This document shows positions 42,658 to 51,387 of a stretch of DNA of 64,000 nt, piece after piece; position 1 is the stretch's first letter, and each line of letters begins with the position of its first letter. Made by a program: the position numbers and the translations under genes. This DNA is from Mucilaginibacter sp. SJ (GTDB lineage: Bacteria > Bacteroidota > Bacteroidia > Sphingobacteriales > Sphingobacteriaceae). The stretch is from assembly GCF_028993635.1 (NCBI RefSeq), contig NZ_CP118631.1:496001-560000 (forward strand), given 5' to 3'. The notes below the pieces were generated by a model. That model did no database searches and was not told the DNA's origin. It saw nothing but the letters and a program-made list of their open reading frames with translations.

Positions 42658-43449
42658 ATGAGGAAACATTTTTTGTGGGTCACTATGTCGATCTTTTTTC
42701 TTTCAGCAACAATTTTAAGCTGGAAATCGGATGGTGCAAACAGATCAGTGAGCGTAAGGAAAGAAAATGCAGCGTTTACAACAAAGGAACTATTCGAGCA
42801 ATATGTTAATAATTTATACGAGGCGGCGCATCTTAAGGAGGCCGGTTTAGCTTTTAACGTGTTTGAAAAAGCTGTAACAGGCTATACCAATCTGAAGCTT
42901 TCGCACCAGGTACCTCAAAGCAGTGAGGTGCTTACCGTGGTTGATTTCTCCAAATCAAGCCGTGAAAAGCGTATGTGGATTATAAATTTGTTAAACAAAC
43001 AGTTGGTGCTCAATACATGGGTTGCACATGGATCAGGCAGCGGGCAGGAAATGGCAAATCATTTTTCGGATGCTAACGATTCACATGAAAGCAGTCTGGG
43101 ATTTTATGTAACTGATAAGGTTTATAATGGTAAACATGGGCGTTCACTATACCTTGACGGTATGGATGAAGGCTTTAACGGTAATGCCCGTATGCGCAGC
43201 ATTGTTGTACATGGCGCTAACTATGTTGGGCCGGCTGCTATCAATGAGCAGGGATATATCGGCAGAAGCTTTGGTTGCCCTGCGGTATCGCCGAAAGTGG
43301 TTAATAAAGTTATCAATACCATTGCCGGCAAAACCGTTTTATTTATTAATGGAAACGATGAGTCGTACTATTCAAAATACCTGGATGAAACGGGGCCGCT
43401 TAACTTAATGGCAAGCGCTGATACTTCGTTCAATTTTACAAAGTTTTAA
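42658..43449 (+). CDS. Murein L,D-transpeptidase catalytic domain (YkuD_2-type) protein
   Basis: A 263-residue secreted protein with an N-terminal signal segment (1-20). The catalytic core shows VVDFSKSSREKRMWIIN, THVAHGSG-like start, IVVHGANYVG with the His, and GRSFGCPAVSP with the catalytic Cys. Such enzymes make or remodel peptidoglycan 3-3 cross-links or attach proteins to them. It has its own promoter and is convergent with the second transpeptidase across a shared terminator. Confidence 0.87.
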   Translation: MRKHFLWVTMSIFFLSATILSWKSDGANRSVSVRKENAAFTTKELFEQYVNNLYEAAHLKEAGLAFNVFEKAVTGYTNLKLSHQVPQSSEVLTVVDFSKSSREKRMWIINLLNKQLVLNTWVAHGSGSGQEMANHFSDANDSHESSLGFYVTDKVYNGKHGRSLYLDGMDEGFNGNARMRSIVVHGANYVGPAAINEQGYIGRSFGCPAVSPKVVNKVINTIAGKTVLFINGNDESYYSKYLDETGPLNLMASADTSFNFTKF

Positions 43450-43478
43450 ATCCAACCCAACTATAAACCAAATCATGA

Positions 43479-43514
43479 AGCCCGGCTTACCCAAAAGTTT
43501 GCCGGGCTCTTTTT
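43479..43514. terminator. Shared bidirectional terminator
   Basis: AGCCCGGC (43479-43486) pairs with GCCGGGCT (43501-43508), followed by TTTTTT. It sits between two convergent L,D-transpeptidase genes. Confidence 0.8.
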
Positions 43515-45055
43515 TATTTGGCTAAAAAGCTTTGCAGGTGTGCATAAAGCACTATATCTAAACCATAAACATCTGGGCGGTATTGAATGGTGCCATTGTC
43601 ATCTGCCCAGCAGGTTACATAGGTGATGTAAATAGGCGTTTTCTTTGGCAAGCCTATATTGGTAGGATTCGGTTTATCTTCAACCATATCTTTCGAAATG
43701 GTGTCGAGGTCTGCACCTTCTCCAAACAGGTTTTGCGCCAGGCCAAGCGGATCACCCAATCGTACACAGCCGTGACTTACTGCACGCATAGCATGCCTGA
43801 ATGCTTCTTTATTAGGGGTATCATGCAGGTAAACGCTGCTACGGTTTTTAAACAGGAACTTTATTTTACCCAGCGAGTTGTCTTCTCCGGGGCGTTGTTT
43901 GAACTCGTATTCCAGATTGTCGGGCGTAACCTGCGACCAGTCGATAGTTTCCGGGTCTTCAATCCTTTTACCGTCCTTAAAAACATCTATATTTTTGTTG
44001 GAGAGGTAGTAACGGTCGTCGGCTGCCTCAACAATGATCTCTTTTGTGGCAATACTGCGGGGAATATTCCAAATAGGATTTACCTCAACGCTATGGATCA
44101 GGCTGTTCAGTATCGGCGTTTCCCGGGGAAAAGGTTTATCGGCCCTCGCTGTATCATCAAAATGTTCAAGCGTGTTCTGGTTTTTCATGTTTCGTCCCTG
44201 GCCTACACAAACTTTCATATTTAAAACCGATTTGCCATCTTCGATAACGTCGAGCCTGAAATCGGGGATATTTACAATCACGTATTTGGGTTCGAACGGT
44301 TTATTTCGCCAACGCAGCCGCTCCAGGCTAACCAATAAATAGCGTTTGCTCTCCTCGTGGGAAAGGCCTTCGATAGTTGTACTATCCCTGTATGCTTTTT
44401 GCAACGCTAAATATTGAGGGCTTTTAGGTTGGATACTGTCAAGGAATGTTTTAAAGTCCGCCCGGTTTAAGGTGGCAATCATCGTCGTGCTATCAGGCCG
44501 GCGGGTGGCCATAAAATACCTCGAGTAGATCTTTTTAGGATTGATCACCCCGTATTGCAGCGCATTGGAGTATTTTGTCAAAGCGCCCGCTGTTAACACC
44601 TCAAGTTTGGCAACAGTTTCATAGGCTTCATCAATTGTTTTTATAGCCTTTTTGTCTTTGAGTTTGGCTACAAGCGCTTTGATCTCTGCCGATGGATACA
44701 CAGTTGGATCAAGACCATGTTCATTGATCTTATCAAGATATTCTGTTAAAGCTTCGAGATCACCATTATTTAAGTGGTTTATAACTAAAAGGGGCTGGTA
44801 TTCGTTCTTTTTGAAAAATGATTCGATAACCAGCGAATTAGCTGTCTTGGACCGGTATTTTGTGAATACTCTTTTAAAAACAGGGATGTATCCTTCAGTA
44901 TCGGCCTTTTTAAAAATTTCATTTTGTGTGATCCTGAACATATCTTCAGCAATCATTTCATGCTTTTTCTTACAGCTTTGTAATACAGCAGGCAAAACCA
45001 AACACGTGGAAAGTATAATCGGGATAAAGTGTTTCCTAAAGGGAATAGGTATCAT
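43514..45055 (-). CDS. YcbB/LdtD-type L,D-transpeptidase lipoprotein
   Basis: A 513-residue protein with a lipoprotein-type signal (VLQSC, lipid Cys near residue 28). A scaffold domain (about 40-270) precedes the YkuD catalytic domain: KYVIVNIPDFRLDVIEDG, NPIWNIPRSI, SSVYLHDTP, and the SHGCVRLGDP Cys motif. YcbB-type enzymes form 3-3 peptidoglycan cross-links and give beta-lactam tolerance. It is convergent with the smaller transpeptidase; two such enzymes side by side are notable. Confidence 0.9.
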   Translation of the reverse strand: MIPIPFRKHFIPIILSTCLVLPAVLQSCKKKHEMIAEDMFRITQNEIFKKADTEGYIPVFKRVFTKYRSKTANSLVIESFFKKNEYQPLLVINHLNNGDLEALTEYLDKINEHGLDPTVYPSAEIKALVAKLKDKKAIKTIDEAYETVAKLEVLTAGALTKYSNALQYGVINPKKIYSRYFMATRRPDSTTMIATLNRADFKTFLDSIQPKSPQYLALQKAYRDSTTIEGLSHEESKRYLLVSLERLRWRNKPFEPKYVIVNIPDFRLDVIEDGKSVLNMKVCVGQGRNMKNQNTLEHFDDTARADKPFPRETPILNSLIHSVEVNPIWNIPRSIATKEIIVEAADDRYYLSNKNIDVFKDGKRIEDPETIDWSQVTPDNLEYEFKQRPGEDNSLGKIKFLFKNRSSVYLHDTPNKEAFRHAMRAVSHGCVRLGDPLGLAQNLFGEGADLDTISKDMVEDKPNPTNIGLPKKTPIYITYVTCWADDNGTIQYRPDVYGLDIVLYAHLQSFLAK

Positions 45056-45181
45056 ATAGACGAAAGATAGTTAAATATTGCTTATGAATAGCAATAGCCA
45101 TACCATAAACGGCCGTGCTTTTTATTTATTTTTGAACAAAGCCTATTATCTCCTTTAAGCCGAATAGCCTGTTTAATTAAA

Positions 45182-46192
45182 ATGAAAAAACTACTCCCGC
45201 TTGCTCTCATCATATCATTGCCATTCATGGCATTAGCACAACGTTTTAAACCAGTAAATAAAGAAGCATCGCCTGAGGTAAATAAATTGCTTAGCTTCCT
45301 TTATAGTATAAAAGGTAAACATATTTTATCGGGGCAGCAAAATTATAACAGTGACCGTGACGTTTTTTCAGACAGTGCTAAAGCCATTACAGGACAATAT
45401 CCCGCCGTGTGGGGCTCTGATTTCATGCTTTGGGGAGATAAGGACCTGGGGCAGGACCTCGTTAACGAAGCTAAACAGAAATGGCAGGACGGCTATCTCG
45501 TAACATTGATGTGGCACCAGGGCAGGCCAATTGATAACCCTCCCTATGATTGGAAGCAAAGCATCCAGGGGAAATTGACCGATGGGCAATGGAAGGAGTT
45601 AATTACTCCCAATACCGAATTGAATAAAAAATGGTTGGCGCAGATTGACGTTGTAGCCGGTTACCTGAAACAGTTAAGGAATGCCCATGTGCCTGTTTTG
45701 TGGCGCCCATACCATGAAATGAACGGCGTATGGTTTTGGTGGGGAAACAAAAAAGGTAATGACGGTATTATCAAACTTTGGAAAATGATGTATGACCGGT
45801 ACACAAATTATCATCATTTAAACAATCTGATTTGGGTATGGGGCCCTAATGGTTTGCGCGACCTGCCATTAGATGAAGCATATGACTATAAGGACTTTTA
45901 TCCGGGTGCCGGTTATGTAGATATTTTAGGTGCTGATATCTATCATTTCGATTATGAACAACGGGATTATAACGATTTGCTTAAGGTTGCTAATGGCAAG
46001 ATCATTGCGCTGACAGAAACCGGCGAACTGCCAAAACCCGAAATTCTGGCAGCCCAGCCCGAATGGGCCTGGTTTATGGTGTGGACAAGCTGGCTTTGGA
46101 CTGATAATACACACGAGCGTGTAAGAACCATCTATGGTTTGCCTCAAACCTTGAATCACGAACAAGTGAAAACACTGTTAAATAAAAACTAA
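45182..46192 (+). CDS. GH26 family glycoside hydrolase (beta-mannanase-like)
   Basis: A 336-residue secreted enzyme; residues 1-19 are a signal peptide ending ALA-Q. The GH26 pattern is clear: GKHILSGQQNYN, VTLMWHQGRPIDNPPYDW, the acid/base Glu in WRPYHEMNGVWFWWG, and the nucleophile Glu in ALTETGELP. It would cleave beta-1,4-mannan or mixed-link glucans in the periplasm or outside. No SusC/D pair is near. A DinB-family gene overlaps its stop (TAATG), so the two are co-translated. Confidence 0.9.
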   Translation: MKKLLPLALIISLPFMALAQRFKPVNKEASPEVNKLLSFLYSIKGKHILSGQQNYNSDRDVFSDSAKAITGQYPAVWGSDFMLWGDKDLGQDLVNEAKQKWQDGYLVTLMWHQGRPIDNPPYDWKQSIQGKLTDGQWKELITPNTELNKKWLAQIDVVAGYLKQLRNAHVPVLWRPYHEMNGVWFWWGNKKGNDGIIKLWKMMYDRYTNYHHLNNLIWVWGPNGLRDLPLDEAYDYKDFYPGAGYVDILGADIYHFDYEQRDYNDLLKVANGKIIALTETGELPKPEILAAQPEWAWFMVWTSWLWTDNTHERVRTIYGLPQTLNHEQVKTLLNKN

Positions 46193-46722
46193 TGTCTACT
46201 CAAAAATTACCTGAAGTTTGGCTTCGCGGTGCGCTGGACGAGATGCCCGCCCTGCTTCAACCTGTGGCGCATGCCCTTTTACAGGCAAGGGAAGAGCTTA
46301 ATGAATTGATGATCGATTTTCCGGAAAAACTGTTATGGGAAAATCTTGCTGGCATGGCTTCACCTGGTTTTCATTTGCAACACCTTACTGGGGTACTTAA
46401 CCGGCTTTTTACTTACGCAAAAGGAGAGGGGCTTAGCGAAACTCAACTAAGTTATCTTGCAGCCGAAGGTAAACCTGGTGAGTATAAAATTACCGTTATT
46501 GATTTGATAAAAGCGTTTAATTCCCAGGTTGATGATGCTATCAATCAACTCAAAGCTACCGATGAAGCTATATTAACCGATTGGCGGGGAGTAGGCCGGG
46601 GGCAATTACCATCAACAGTTATCGGCTTGTATACGCATTCGGCCGAGCATACCATGCGTCATCTCGGGCAGCTTTTGGTTACTGTAAAGGTGCTTAAGCA
46701 ACAACAGCGGTCGCGTCTTTGA
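46192..46722 (+). CDS. DinB/YfiT family putative metal-dependent protein
   Basis: A 176-residue four-helix-bundle protein of the DinB superfamily. The three metal-binding His are likely in FHLQHLTG and THSAEHTMRHLGQ. DinB-family members bind Zn or Ni and include thiol S-transferases, but most are uncharacterised. The ATG overlaps the stop of the GH26 gene, and the 3' end overlaps the convergent HAD gene by 29 bases. Confidence 0.85.
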   Translation: MSTQKLPEVWLRGALDEMPALLQPVAHALLQAREELNELMIDFPEKLLWENLAGMASPGFHLQHLTGVLNRLFTYAKGEGLSETQLSYLAAEGKPGEYKITVIDLIKAFNSQVDDAINQLKATDEAILTDWRGVGRGQLPSTVIGLYTHSAEHTMRHLGQLLVTVKVLKQQQRSRL

Positions 46723-47320
46723 GATTTTGTGAACGATAGGTTACCCGGGCATTAGGATGTTCATTTTCAGGATCGTATAAGAAAGTATCGATACCCAATT
46801 CGCTTGCTGCTTTTATTTCAGATTCTGGATCATCCCCAATAACGAGTACATCTTCGGGTTTGTAATCATATTTCTCCAAGATCAACGCGAAAATATCTTT
46901 CTTGGTGAGGGGCGAAAGCTCAGGGTCTACAATGTGGATGGCTTCAAAATCTGCTTCAATGTTCAGCATTTTAACTTTGCTCCATTGCAGTTTGGTAAAG
47001 CCCGTGGTAACCAAAAACTTGGTGATCTTTACTTCGCGGATCTGTTTGTAATCGTCAAAAGGCTGCATTGGCCGGTTGTATTCGATGTTATTCAATAGTT
47101 CGAGCCCTTTATTTTTAACCAGTTCGCTAAACTGATATTTGTCTGCCACCTTTTGATAGGGAATCCTCTTCAAATCCTCCTTTGCTTTATTGATATGCTC
47201 GATACTCTCACCGGCAATATGCTGATCAAGAAAGCTGAATAGTTCATTAAACAAATGATCGGCAATGGAACTTACCGGGTATATGGTATTATCAAGATCT
47301 AATATGATGGCTTTTTTCAT
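46694..47320 (-). CDS. HAD family hydrolase (pyrimidine 5'-nucleotidase/YjjG-like)
   Basis: A 208-residue HAD phosphatase: motif I DLDNTIYP (nucleophile Asp8 and Asp10), motif II Thr in FLVTTGF, motif III Lys in PLTKKDIF, and motif IV VIGDDPESEIKAA. The cap is C1 type, all helical. The DLDNTIYP start is shared with pyrimidine 5'-nucleotidases; substrate is uncertain. It lies 9 bases downstream of the MFS gene stop and may be co-transcribed with it. Confidence 0.87.
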   Translation of the reverse strand: MKKAIILDLDNTIYPVSSIADHLFNELFSFLDQHIAGESIEHINKAKEDLKRIPYQKVADKYQFSELVKNKGLELLNNIEYNRPMQPFDDYKQIREVKITKFLVTTGFTKLQWSKVKMLNIEADFEAIHIVDPELSPLTKKDIFALILEKYDYKPEDVLVIGDDPESEIKAASELGIDTFLYDPENEHPNARVTYRSQNLKDATAVVA

Positions 47321-47329
47321 GGTAGCAAA

Positions 47330-48562
47330 TTAAGGTAAAACAGGCACTCGTTTATTGATATGGATAGATCGCTTCATAATGAAGTAACCGCAGGCCACAA
47401 GCATACAAACACCGCCCAGTAACCACCAAAGCATTTCAAACCCTCCGTAGGCGATCACCTGGCTACCCAAAAATGGAGCGATGATCTGTGCACCGGCCCA
47501 TGACATGCTGTATAACGCAGCATACTCACCACGGTTACGCACATTTGAACGGCTTATCCAAAACGTGTTCATAAATGGCATGGAAAGCATTTCACCCAAT
47601 GTTATCATGCATACAATTAATATGGCTACTAAAGGCACATGCGGCATCAGGTTAAGCAAAACAAAACCAGCCCCGGTAACCAGGATACCCGAGATAATAT
47701 AGGTTAGCGCATGGCGTTTGCCTTCAAGCCAGTTAATCAATATCATTTCAATCAAAACGATAAGTATTCCGTTTAGCGCAAGCAGGAAACCGATAAAACG
47801 CTCGTTAAAATGCCATTGTATTTTATAAAATACGGGTTGCATAATAAAGAACTGGAAAAAACAAGTTGCGAACAGGGTTGCCAATAAGATAAACAGCAGG
47901 TAAACCCCATCTTTATAAGCCGATGAAACCACTTCATCAAAGCCGGCCACTGCTTCTTTGATTGTTTTTGCCACTTTTGAACGGGGCATCAAAGTGAGCA
48001 ATAGTATACTTGCCGAGATATTTGTACAACCATCTACCCAAAAAAGTAAATGATAATTTATAGATGCCAATAATCCCCCTAAACCGCCGCCAAAGGCCCA
48101 TCCTAAGTTTGTAGCTAACCGGTTAAGCGAGTAGGAGCGCGTTTTGTTTTCTTCGGTACTGTAATGGGCTATAGCTGTTGAGTTTGCGGGTCTGAACGAC
48201 TCATTGCAGATGCTCAATAGGAATGTAAAAATAGCCATACTGATGAAACTTGTTTGATAGCCCAGTACCAGGAACAGTAAGCCGCCGGTAAGCAATGCCC
48301 CAACCTGCAAATCATAAAAGCCTATTTTATTGATCAGCTTACCACCGATGAAGCCGCCGGAAACAGCACCCACGCCAAAAATAGCCATAATATATCCCGA
48401 CTGTTCAATGGTAAAATGCAGCTGCCTGATGGTATAAATGGTCATGAATGGTACAACCATGGTACCGCTGCGGTTAATAAGCATTACAATGCTCAGGTAC
48501 CAGCTGTTTTTTGAAAGCCCGCTGTAAGCTTGCTTGTATAATTGGATAAGAGAGGTAGCCAT
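47330..48562 (-). CDS. MFS transporter
   Basis: A 410-residue protein with about 12 membrane helices. The cytoplasmic loop between helices 2 and 3 reads GGKLINKIGFYD, the MFS signature region. The central loop (SKVAKTIKEAVAGF) is short. It belongs to the drug/metabolite efflux-like branch of the major facilitator superfamily; substrate cannot be told. Transcribed on the minus strand ahead of the HAD gene, and separated from aroC by inverted heptamer arrays. Confidence 0.87.
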   Translation of the reverse strand: MATSLIQLYKQAYSGLSKNSWYLSIVMLINRSGTMVVPFMTIYTIRQLHFTIEQSGYIMAIFGVGAVSGGFIGGKLINKIGFYDLQVGALLTGGLLFLVLGYQTSFISMAIFTFLLSICNESFRPANSTAIAHYSTEENKTRSYSLNRLATNLGWAFGGGLGGLLASINYHLLFWVDGCTNISASILLLTLMPRSKVAKTIKEAVAGFDEVVSSAYKDGVYLLFILLATLFATCFFQFFIMQPVFYKIQWHFNERFIGFLLALNGILIVLIEMILINWLEGKRHALTYIISGILVTGAGFVLLNLMPHVPLVAILIVCMITLGEMLSMPFMNTFWISRSNVRNRGEYAALYSMSWAGAQIIAPFLGSQVIAYGGFEMLWWLLGGVCMLVACGYFIMKRSIHINKRVPVLP

Positions 48563-48586
48563 AGCTTTGCAAAGGTAGGTTATTGG

Positions 48587-48621
48587 GCTGAAAGCTTAAA
48601 GCAGAAAGCCTAAAGCAAAAA
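48587..48621. repeat. Degenerate heptamer array
   Basis: Five consecutive 7-mers GCTGAAA GCTTAAA GCAGAAA GCCTAAA GCAAAAA. Intergenic, upstream of the MFS gene. Confidence 0.8.
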
Positions 48622-48637
48622 TTATAATAAATAAAAG

Positions 48638-48701
48638 GCCGAAAGTTCAAAGCTTCTCATTAGAACGCTTTAAGCTTTCGGCCTTTTGCTTTGAGCTAAA
48701 A
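48638..48701. repeat. Paired heptamer arrays in inverted orientation, terminator-like
   Basis: GCCGAAA GTTCAAA (48638-48651) faces GCTTTAA GCTTTCG GCCTTTT GCTTTGA GCTAAAA (48667-48701). AAAGGCCGAAAG and CTTTCGGCCTTT can form a stem, so this probably also terminates the aroC transcript, whose stop is at 48709. Confidence 0.75.
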
Positions 48702-48708
48702 TATACCA

Positions 48709-49803
48709 TTAACTCAAACGTGCGTTTCTATTCCTGAGCCAATGATCAGCCAATACGAGGGCAGCCATGGCTTCAACAATAGGTACAGCGCGCGGAACCA
48801 CACAAGGATCGTGACGGCCTTTGCCCGATATTTCAGCAGCATTGCCCTGGCTGTCGATGGTTGCCTGGTTTTTCATGATGGTGGCTACGGGTTTAAAGGC
48901 TACCTTAAATTCGATAGGCATACCATTGCTGATGCCTCCCTGGATCCCGCCCGAAAAATTGGTAATGGTTTGTATATCACCCAGGTGCGATTTTACAAAG
49001 ATATCGTTATGCTCAGACCCACGCATTTCGCTGCCTTCAAAGCCCGAGCCAAACTCAAAGCCATGAACAGCGTTGATGCTTAACATTGCTTTGCCTAAAT
49101 CGGCATGCAGTTTATCAAACACAGGTTCGCCAAGGCCAACGGGGCAGTTTTTTATATAGCAGCTGATCTTGCCGCCAACGGTATCGCCATCCTTACGTAC
49201 GCTGTCAATAAATTCGATCATCTCTTCCGCAGTGGCAGGGTCGGCACAACGTACAATATTTTTTTCGCGTTCTGCAATAAACTCAATCGGATCGCTGATA
49301 AATACGTTAGGCGCATTGATTTTACCTACACTGCTTACATGGGCAACAATTTCTATACCCTGTGTTTTAAGCAGCAGTTTAGCTAAAGCGCCGGCAGCAA
49401 CGCGGGCTGCGGTTTCGCGGGCAGATGAGCGGCCGCCGCCGCGATGGTCACGGATGCCATATTTAGTTTGATAGGTATAATCGGCATGCGACGGACGATA
49501 TACATCCACGTTATGGCTGTAATCTTTTGAACGCTGATCTTCATTGGGGATCAGCATAGCTATAGGTGTACCAGTGGTTTTACCTTCAAACGTGCCCGAA
49601 AGGATCTTTACAGTGTCGCTCTCTTTGCGTTGGGTGGTGATCTTTGACTGGCCGGGTTTGCGTTTATCCAGTTCGCCCTGGATATAATCAAGATCAACCT
49701 GTAAACCGGCCGGGCATCCGTCAATAATTACACCGATGGCCTCGCCATGTGATTCGCCAAAAGTAGTTATCCTGAATAATTGCCCGAATGAATTGCCTGC
49801 CAT
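48709..49803 (-). CDS. aroC: Chorismate synthase
   Basis: A 364-residue chorismate synthase: [19 protein letters not shown] at the start, [33 protein letters not shown], and a [14 protein letters not shown]/substrate region, ending [17 protein letters not shown]. It converts EPSP to chorismate with reduced FMN, the last common step of aromatic synthesis. It is the last gene of the minus-strand operon pheA, DAHP synthase-chorismate mutase, aroA, aroC. The 260-base gap before it holds two palindromic repeats. Confidence 0.96.
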   Translation of the reverse strand: MAGNSFGQLFRITTFGESHGEAIGVIIDGCPAGLQVDLDYIQGELDKRKPGQSKITTQRKESDTVKILSGTFEGKTTGTPIAMLIPNEDQRSKDYSHNVDVYRPSHADYTYQTKYGIRDHRGGGRSSARETAARVAAGALAKLLLKTQGIEIVAHVSSVGKINAPNVFISDPIEFIAEREKNIVRCADPATAEEMIEFIDSVRKDGDTVGGKISCYIKNCPVGLGEPVFDKLHADLGKAMLSINAVHGFEFGSGFEGSEMRGSEHNDIFVKSHLGDIQTITNFSGGIQGGISNGMPIEFKVAFKPVATIMKNQATIDSQGNAAEISGKGRHDPCVVPRAVPIVEAMAALVLADHWLRNRNARLS

Positions 49804-49809
49804 AGTTTT

Positions 49810-49840
49810 AGATATGAGATGTTAGATATGAGATATGAGG
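49810..49840. repeat. Degenerate heptamer array (AGATATG)
   Basis: AGATATG AGATGTT AGATATG AGATATG AGG, period exactly 7, immediately upstream of aroC. Confidence 0.8.
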
Positions 49841-49884
49841 ACATCCTATCTGAATATCTTTAATTGGTTTATAAATGTTATTGT

Positions 49885-49931
49885 AGAATCCAGACTTACG
49901 AAGTATTTAAAACTTCGTAAGTCCGGATTCT
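49885..49931. repeat. Long inverted repeat between aroA and aroC
   Basis: AGAATCC-a-GACTTACGAAGT (49885-49904) pairs with ACTTCGTAAGTC-c-GGATTCT (49912-49931), 7-base loop, followed by a T-run on the plus strand. On the minus (operon) strand there is no T-run after it, so it is not an aroA terminator in the usual sense. Confidence 0.7.
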
Positions 49932-49941
49932 TTTTTATAAC

Positions 49942-50023
49942 CGTCATTGCGAGGTACGAAGCAATCGCGAACTTTGCAGGGCGCACCTGCTAACTGGGGA
50001 TTGCTTCCTTCCTCGCAATGACG
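49942..50023. repeat. REP/MITE-like palindrome (CGTCATTGCGAGG family)
   Basis: CGTCATTGCGAGGTACGAAG then CAATC, at the left end, and GATTGCTTCCTTCCTCGCAA then TGACG at the right, are near-perfect inverted ends of an 82-base element. Repeats beginning CGTCATTGCGAGG are scattered in many bacterial genomes. It is non-coding and lies in the aroA-aroC gap. Confidence 0.75.
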
Positions 50024-50038
50024 TAGTTTTGTGTTTAT

Positions 50039-50073
50039 GCTTTGGGATTTCGGCCTTCAGCTTTAAGCCTCAA
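50039..50073. repeat. Degenerate heptamer array at the aroA 3' end
   Basis: GCTTTGG GATTTCG GCCTTCA GCTTTAA GCCTCAA. It crosses the aroA stop (50063), so the last three codons of aroA are part of the array. Confidence 0.72.
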
Positions 50074-51379
50074 CTTCTTCCACTTCAAACCCCTGCTTTT
50101 CCAGGTCATTCCAGAAAGCGGGATATGATTTATCAACCACCGGACCGTTCTCAAATTCCATTTGTGGAAGAACGAGGGCCAGCGGCGCGAAGGCCATTGC
50201 CATTCGGTGGTCATGATAAGTATTGATGAAGATACCATCAGGGGTAAATTTCCCGCTGCAATCAAGCGTGTAAACTTCATCTTTTTCAATCAGCTTAACA
50301 CCCATTTTGCCAAGCTCTGTTTGCAGGGCCAGGATGCGGTCGGTTTCTTTGATCTTTAAAGTTTCCAGGCCGGTAAAAGATGCTTCATGATTAAGTGCCG
50401 CGCAAACAACAATTAGTGTTTGTGCCAGATCGGGGCATTCTTTCAGGTCAAACTCACGGCGGGAGATAGGTTTGTTCTCTTTTTTAAGATGAACGCCACC
50501 ATCCCTGAACTGCGAAGTAATACCAAAGTTAGCCATGATTTCGGTGATTACACTATCGCCCTGCAAACTGTAAGGGGTAAGGCCTGTTAAAAACAATTCA
50601 GCCTCATCTGCAAGCGCAGCAATAGCATACCAGTATGAGGCGGCACTCCAGTCCGGTTCAACGTACAGTGATGTTGTTGTAAATTCCTGGTTTGTAATTG
50701 CGATAACATTACCTTCCCACATGTGCTTGATACCAGAAGTTTCCAGCATGGCCAGGGTCATTTCAACATAAGGGCGCGAGGTTAATTCGCCTTCAATATG
50801 CAATTCCAAACCCAAAGGTAATGCAGGAGCGATGAGTAACAATGCGGTAATGTATTGGCTACTGATGTTACCCTTTATACTAATCTTATCGGTTTGCTGC
50901 CTGAAGCCTCCTTTTAATTTGATGGGAGGATAGCCATCATTCTCTTCATAATCAATATTGGCACCCAGCACGCGCAATGCATCAACCAGTATACCTATTG
51001 GCCGTTCCTTCATGCGTTTACTGCCGGTTAAGATCACTTCATCTTCCTGTATAGCATAGTAAGCTGTCAAAAAGCGCATTGCTGTGCCCGCCGGACCGAT
51101 GTCTACGATTTCGGATTTGCAATTTTCGATTTCGGAATTATCAGGAGAAGCGTTTCCTGCCAGAACCTCCTGGCTCTTGGCTCTTGACTGTTGGTTCTCC
51201 CTTAAAATACCTGCCAGTAAAACAGCGTCAGCAGCGTCAGATACGTTTTCAACCCTCACTTTACCTTTGCTTAACGCTTCGATGATCAGGGCGCGGTTAC
51301 ACTCACTTTTTGAACCGGTGAGGTTAACCGTGCCGTTAATGAACTTATTATTTCTTTTCAGAATGATGTTATGCATCAT
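50063..51379 (-). CDS. aroA: 3-phosphoshikimate 1-carboxyvinyltransferase (EPSP synthase)
   Basis: A 438-residue EPSP synthase with GSKSECNRALIIEAL, the DIGPAGTAMRFLTAY motif, GSKRMKERPIGILVD, ISSQYITALLLIAP and KETDRILAL. It joins shikimate-3-phosphate with phosphoenolpyruvate. Residues about 60-92, just before DIGPAGTA, are an unusual hydrophilic insertion (QQSRAKSQEVLAG...); the encoding DNA is two exact 7-bp-period arrays (51107-51141, 51167-51201). It lies 8 bases downstream of the DAHP synthase gene in the attenuated operon. Confidence 0.95.
   Translation of the reverse strand: MMHNIILKRNNKFINGTVNLTGSKSECNRALIIEALSKGKVRVENVSDAADAVLLAGILRENQQSRAKSQEVLAGNASPDNSEIENCKSEIVDIGPAGTAMRFLTAYYAIQEDEVILTGSKRMKERPIGILVDALRVLGANIDYEENDGYPPIKLKGGFRQQTDKISIKGNISSQYITALLLIAPALPLGLELHIEGELTSRPYVEMTLAMLETSGIKHMWEGNVIAITNQEFTTTSLYVEPDWSAASYWYAIAALADEAELFLTGLTPYSLQGDSVITEIMANFGITSQFRDGGVHLKKENKPISRREFDLKECPDLAQTLIVVCAALNHEASFTGLETLKIKETDRILALQTELGKMGVKLIEKDEVYTLDCSGKFTPDGIFINTYHDHRMAMAFAPLALVLPQMEFENGPVVDKSYPAFWNDLEKQGFEVEEVEA
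51107..51141. repeat. Degenerate heptamer array inside aroA
   Basis: GATTTCG GATTTGC AATTTTC GATTTCG GAATTAT. Encodes aroA residues about 80-91 on the minus strand. Confidence 0.75.
51167..51201. repeat. Second degenerate heptamer array inside aroA
   Basis: CTCCTGG CTCTTGG CTCTTGA CTGTTGG TTCTCCC. Encodes aroA residues about 60-71; with the array at 51107 it makes up the insertion. Confidence 0.75.
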
Positions 51380-51387
51380 TAAAAATA

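Noticed and set aside
37455-51201. CRISPR-like array reading of the heptamer repeats
   Set aside because: Units are 7 bp without spacers; no cas genes in the window.
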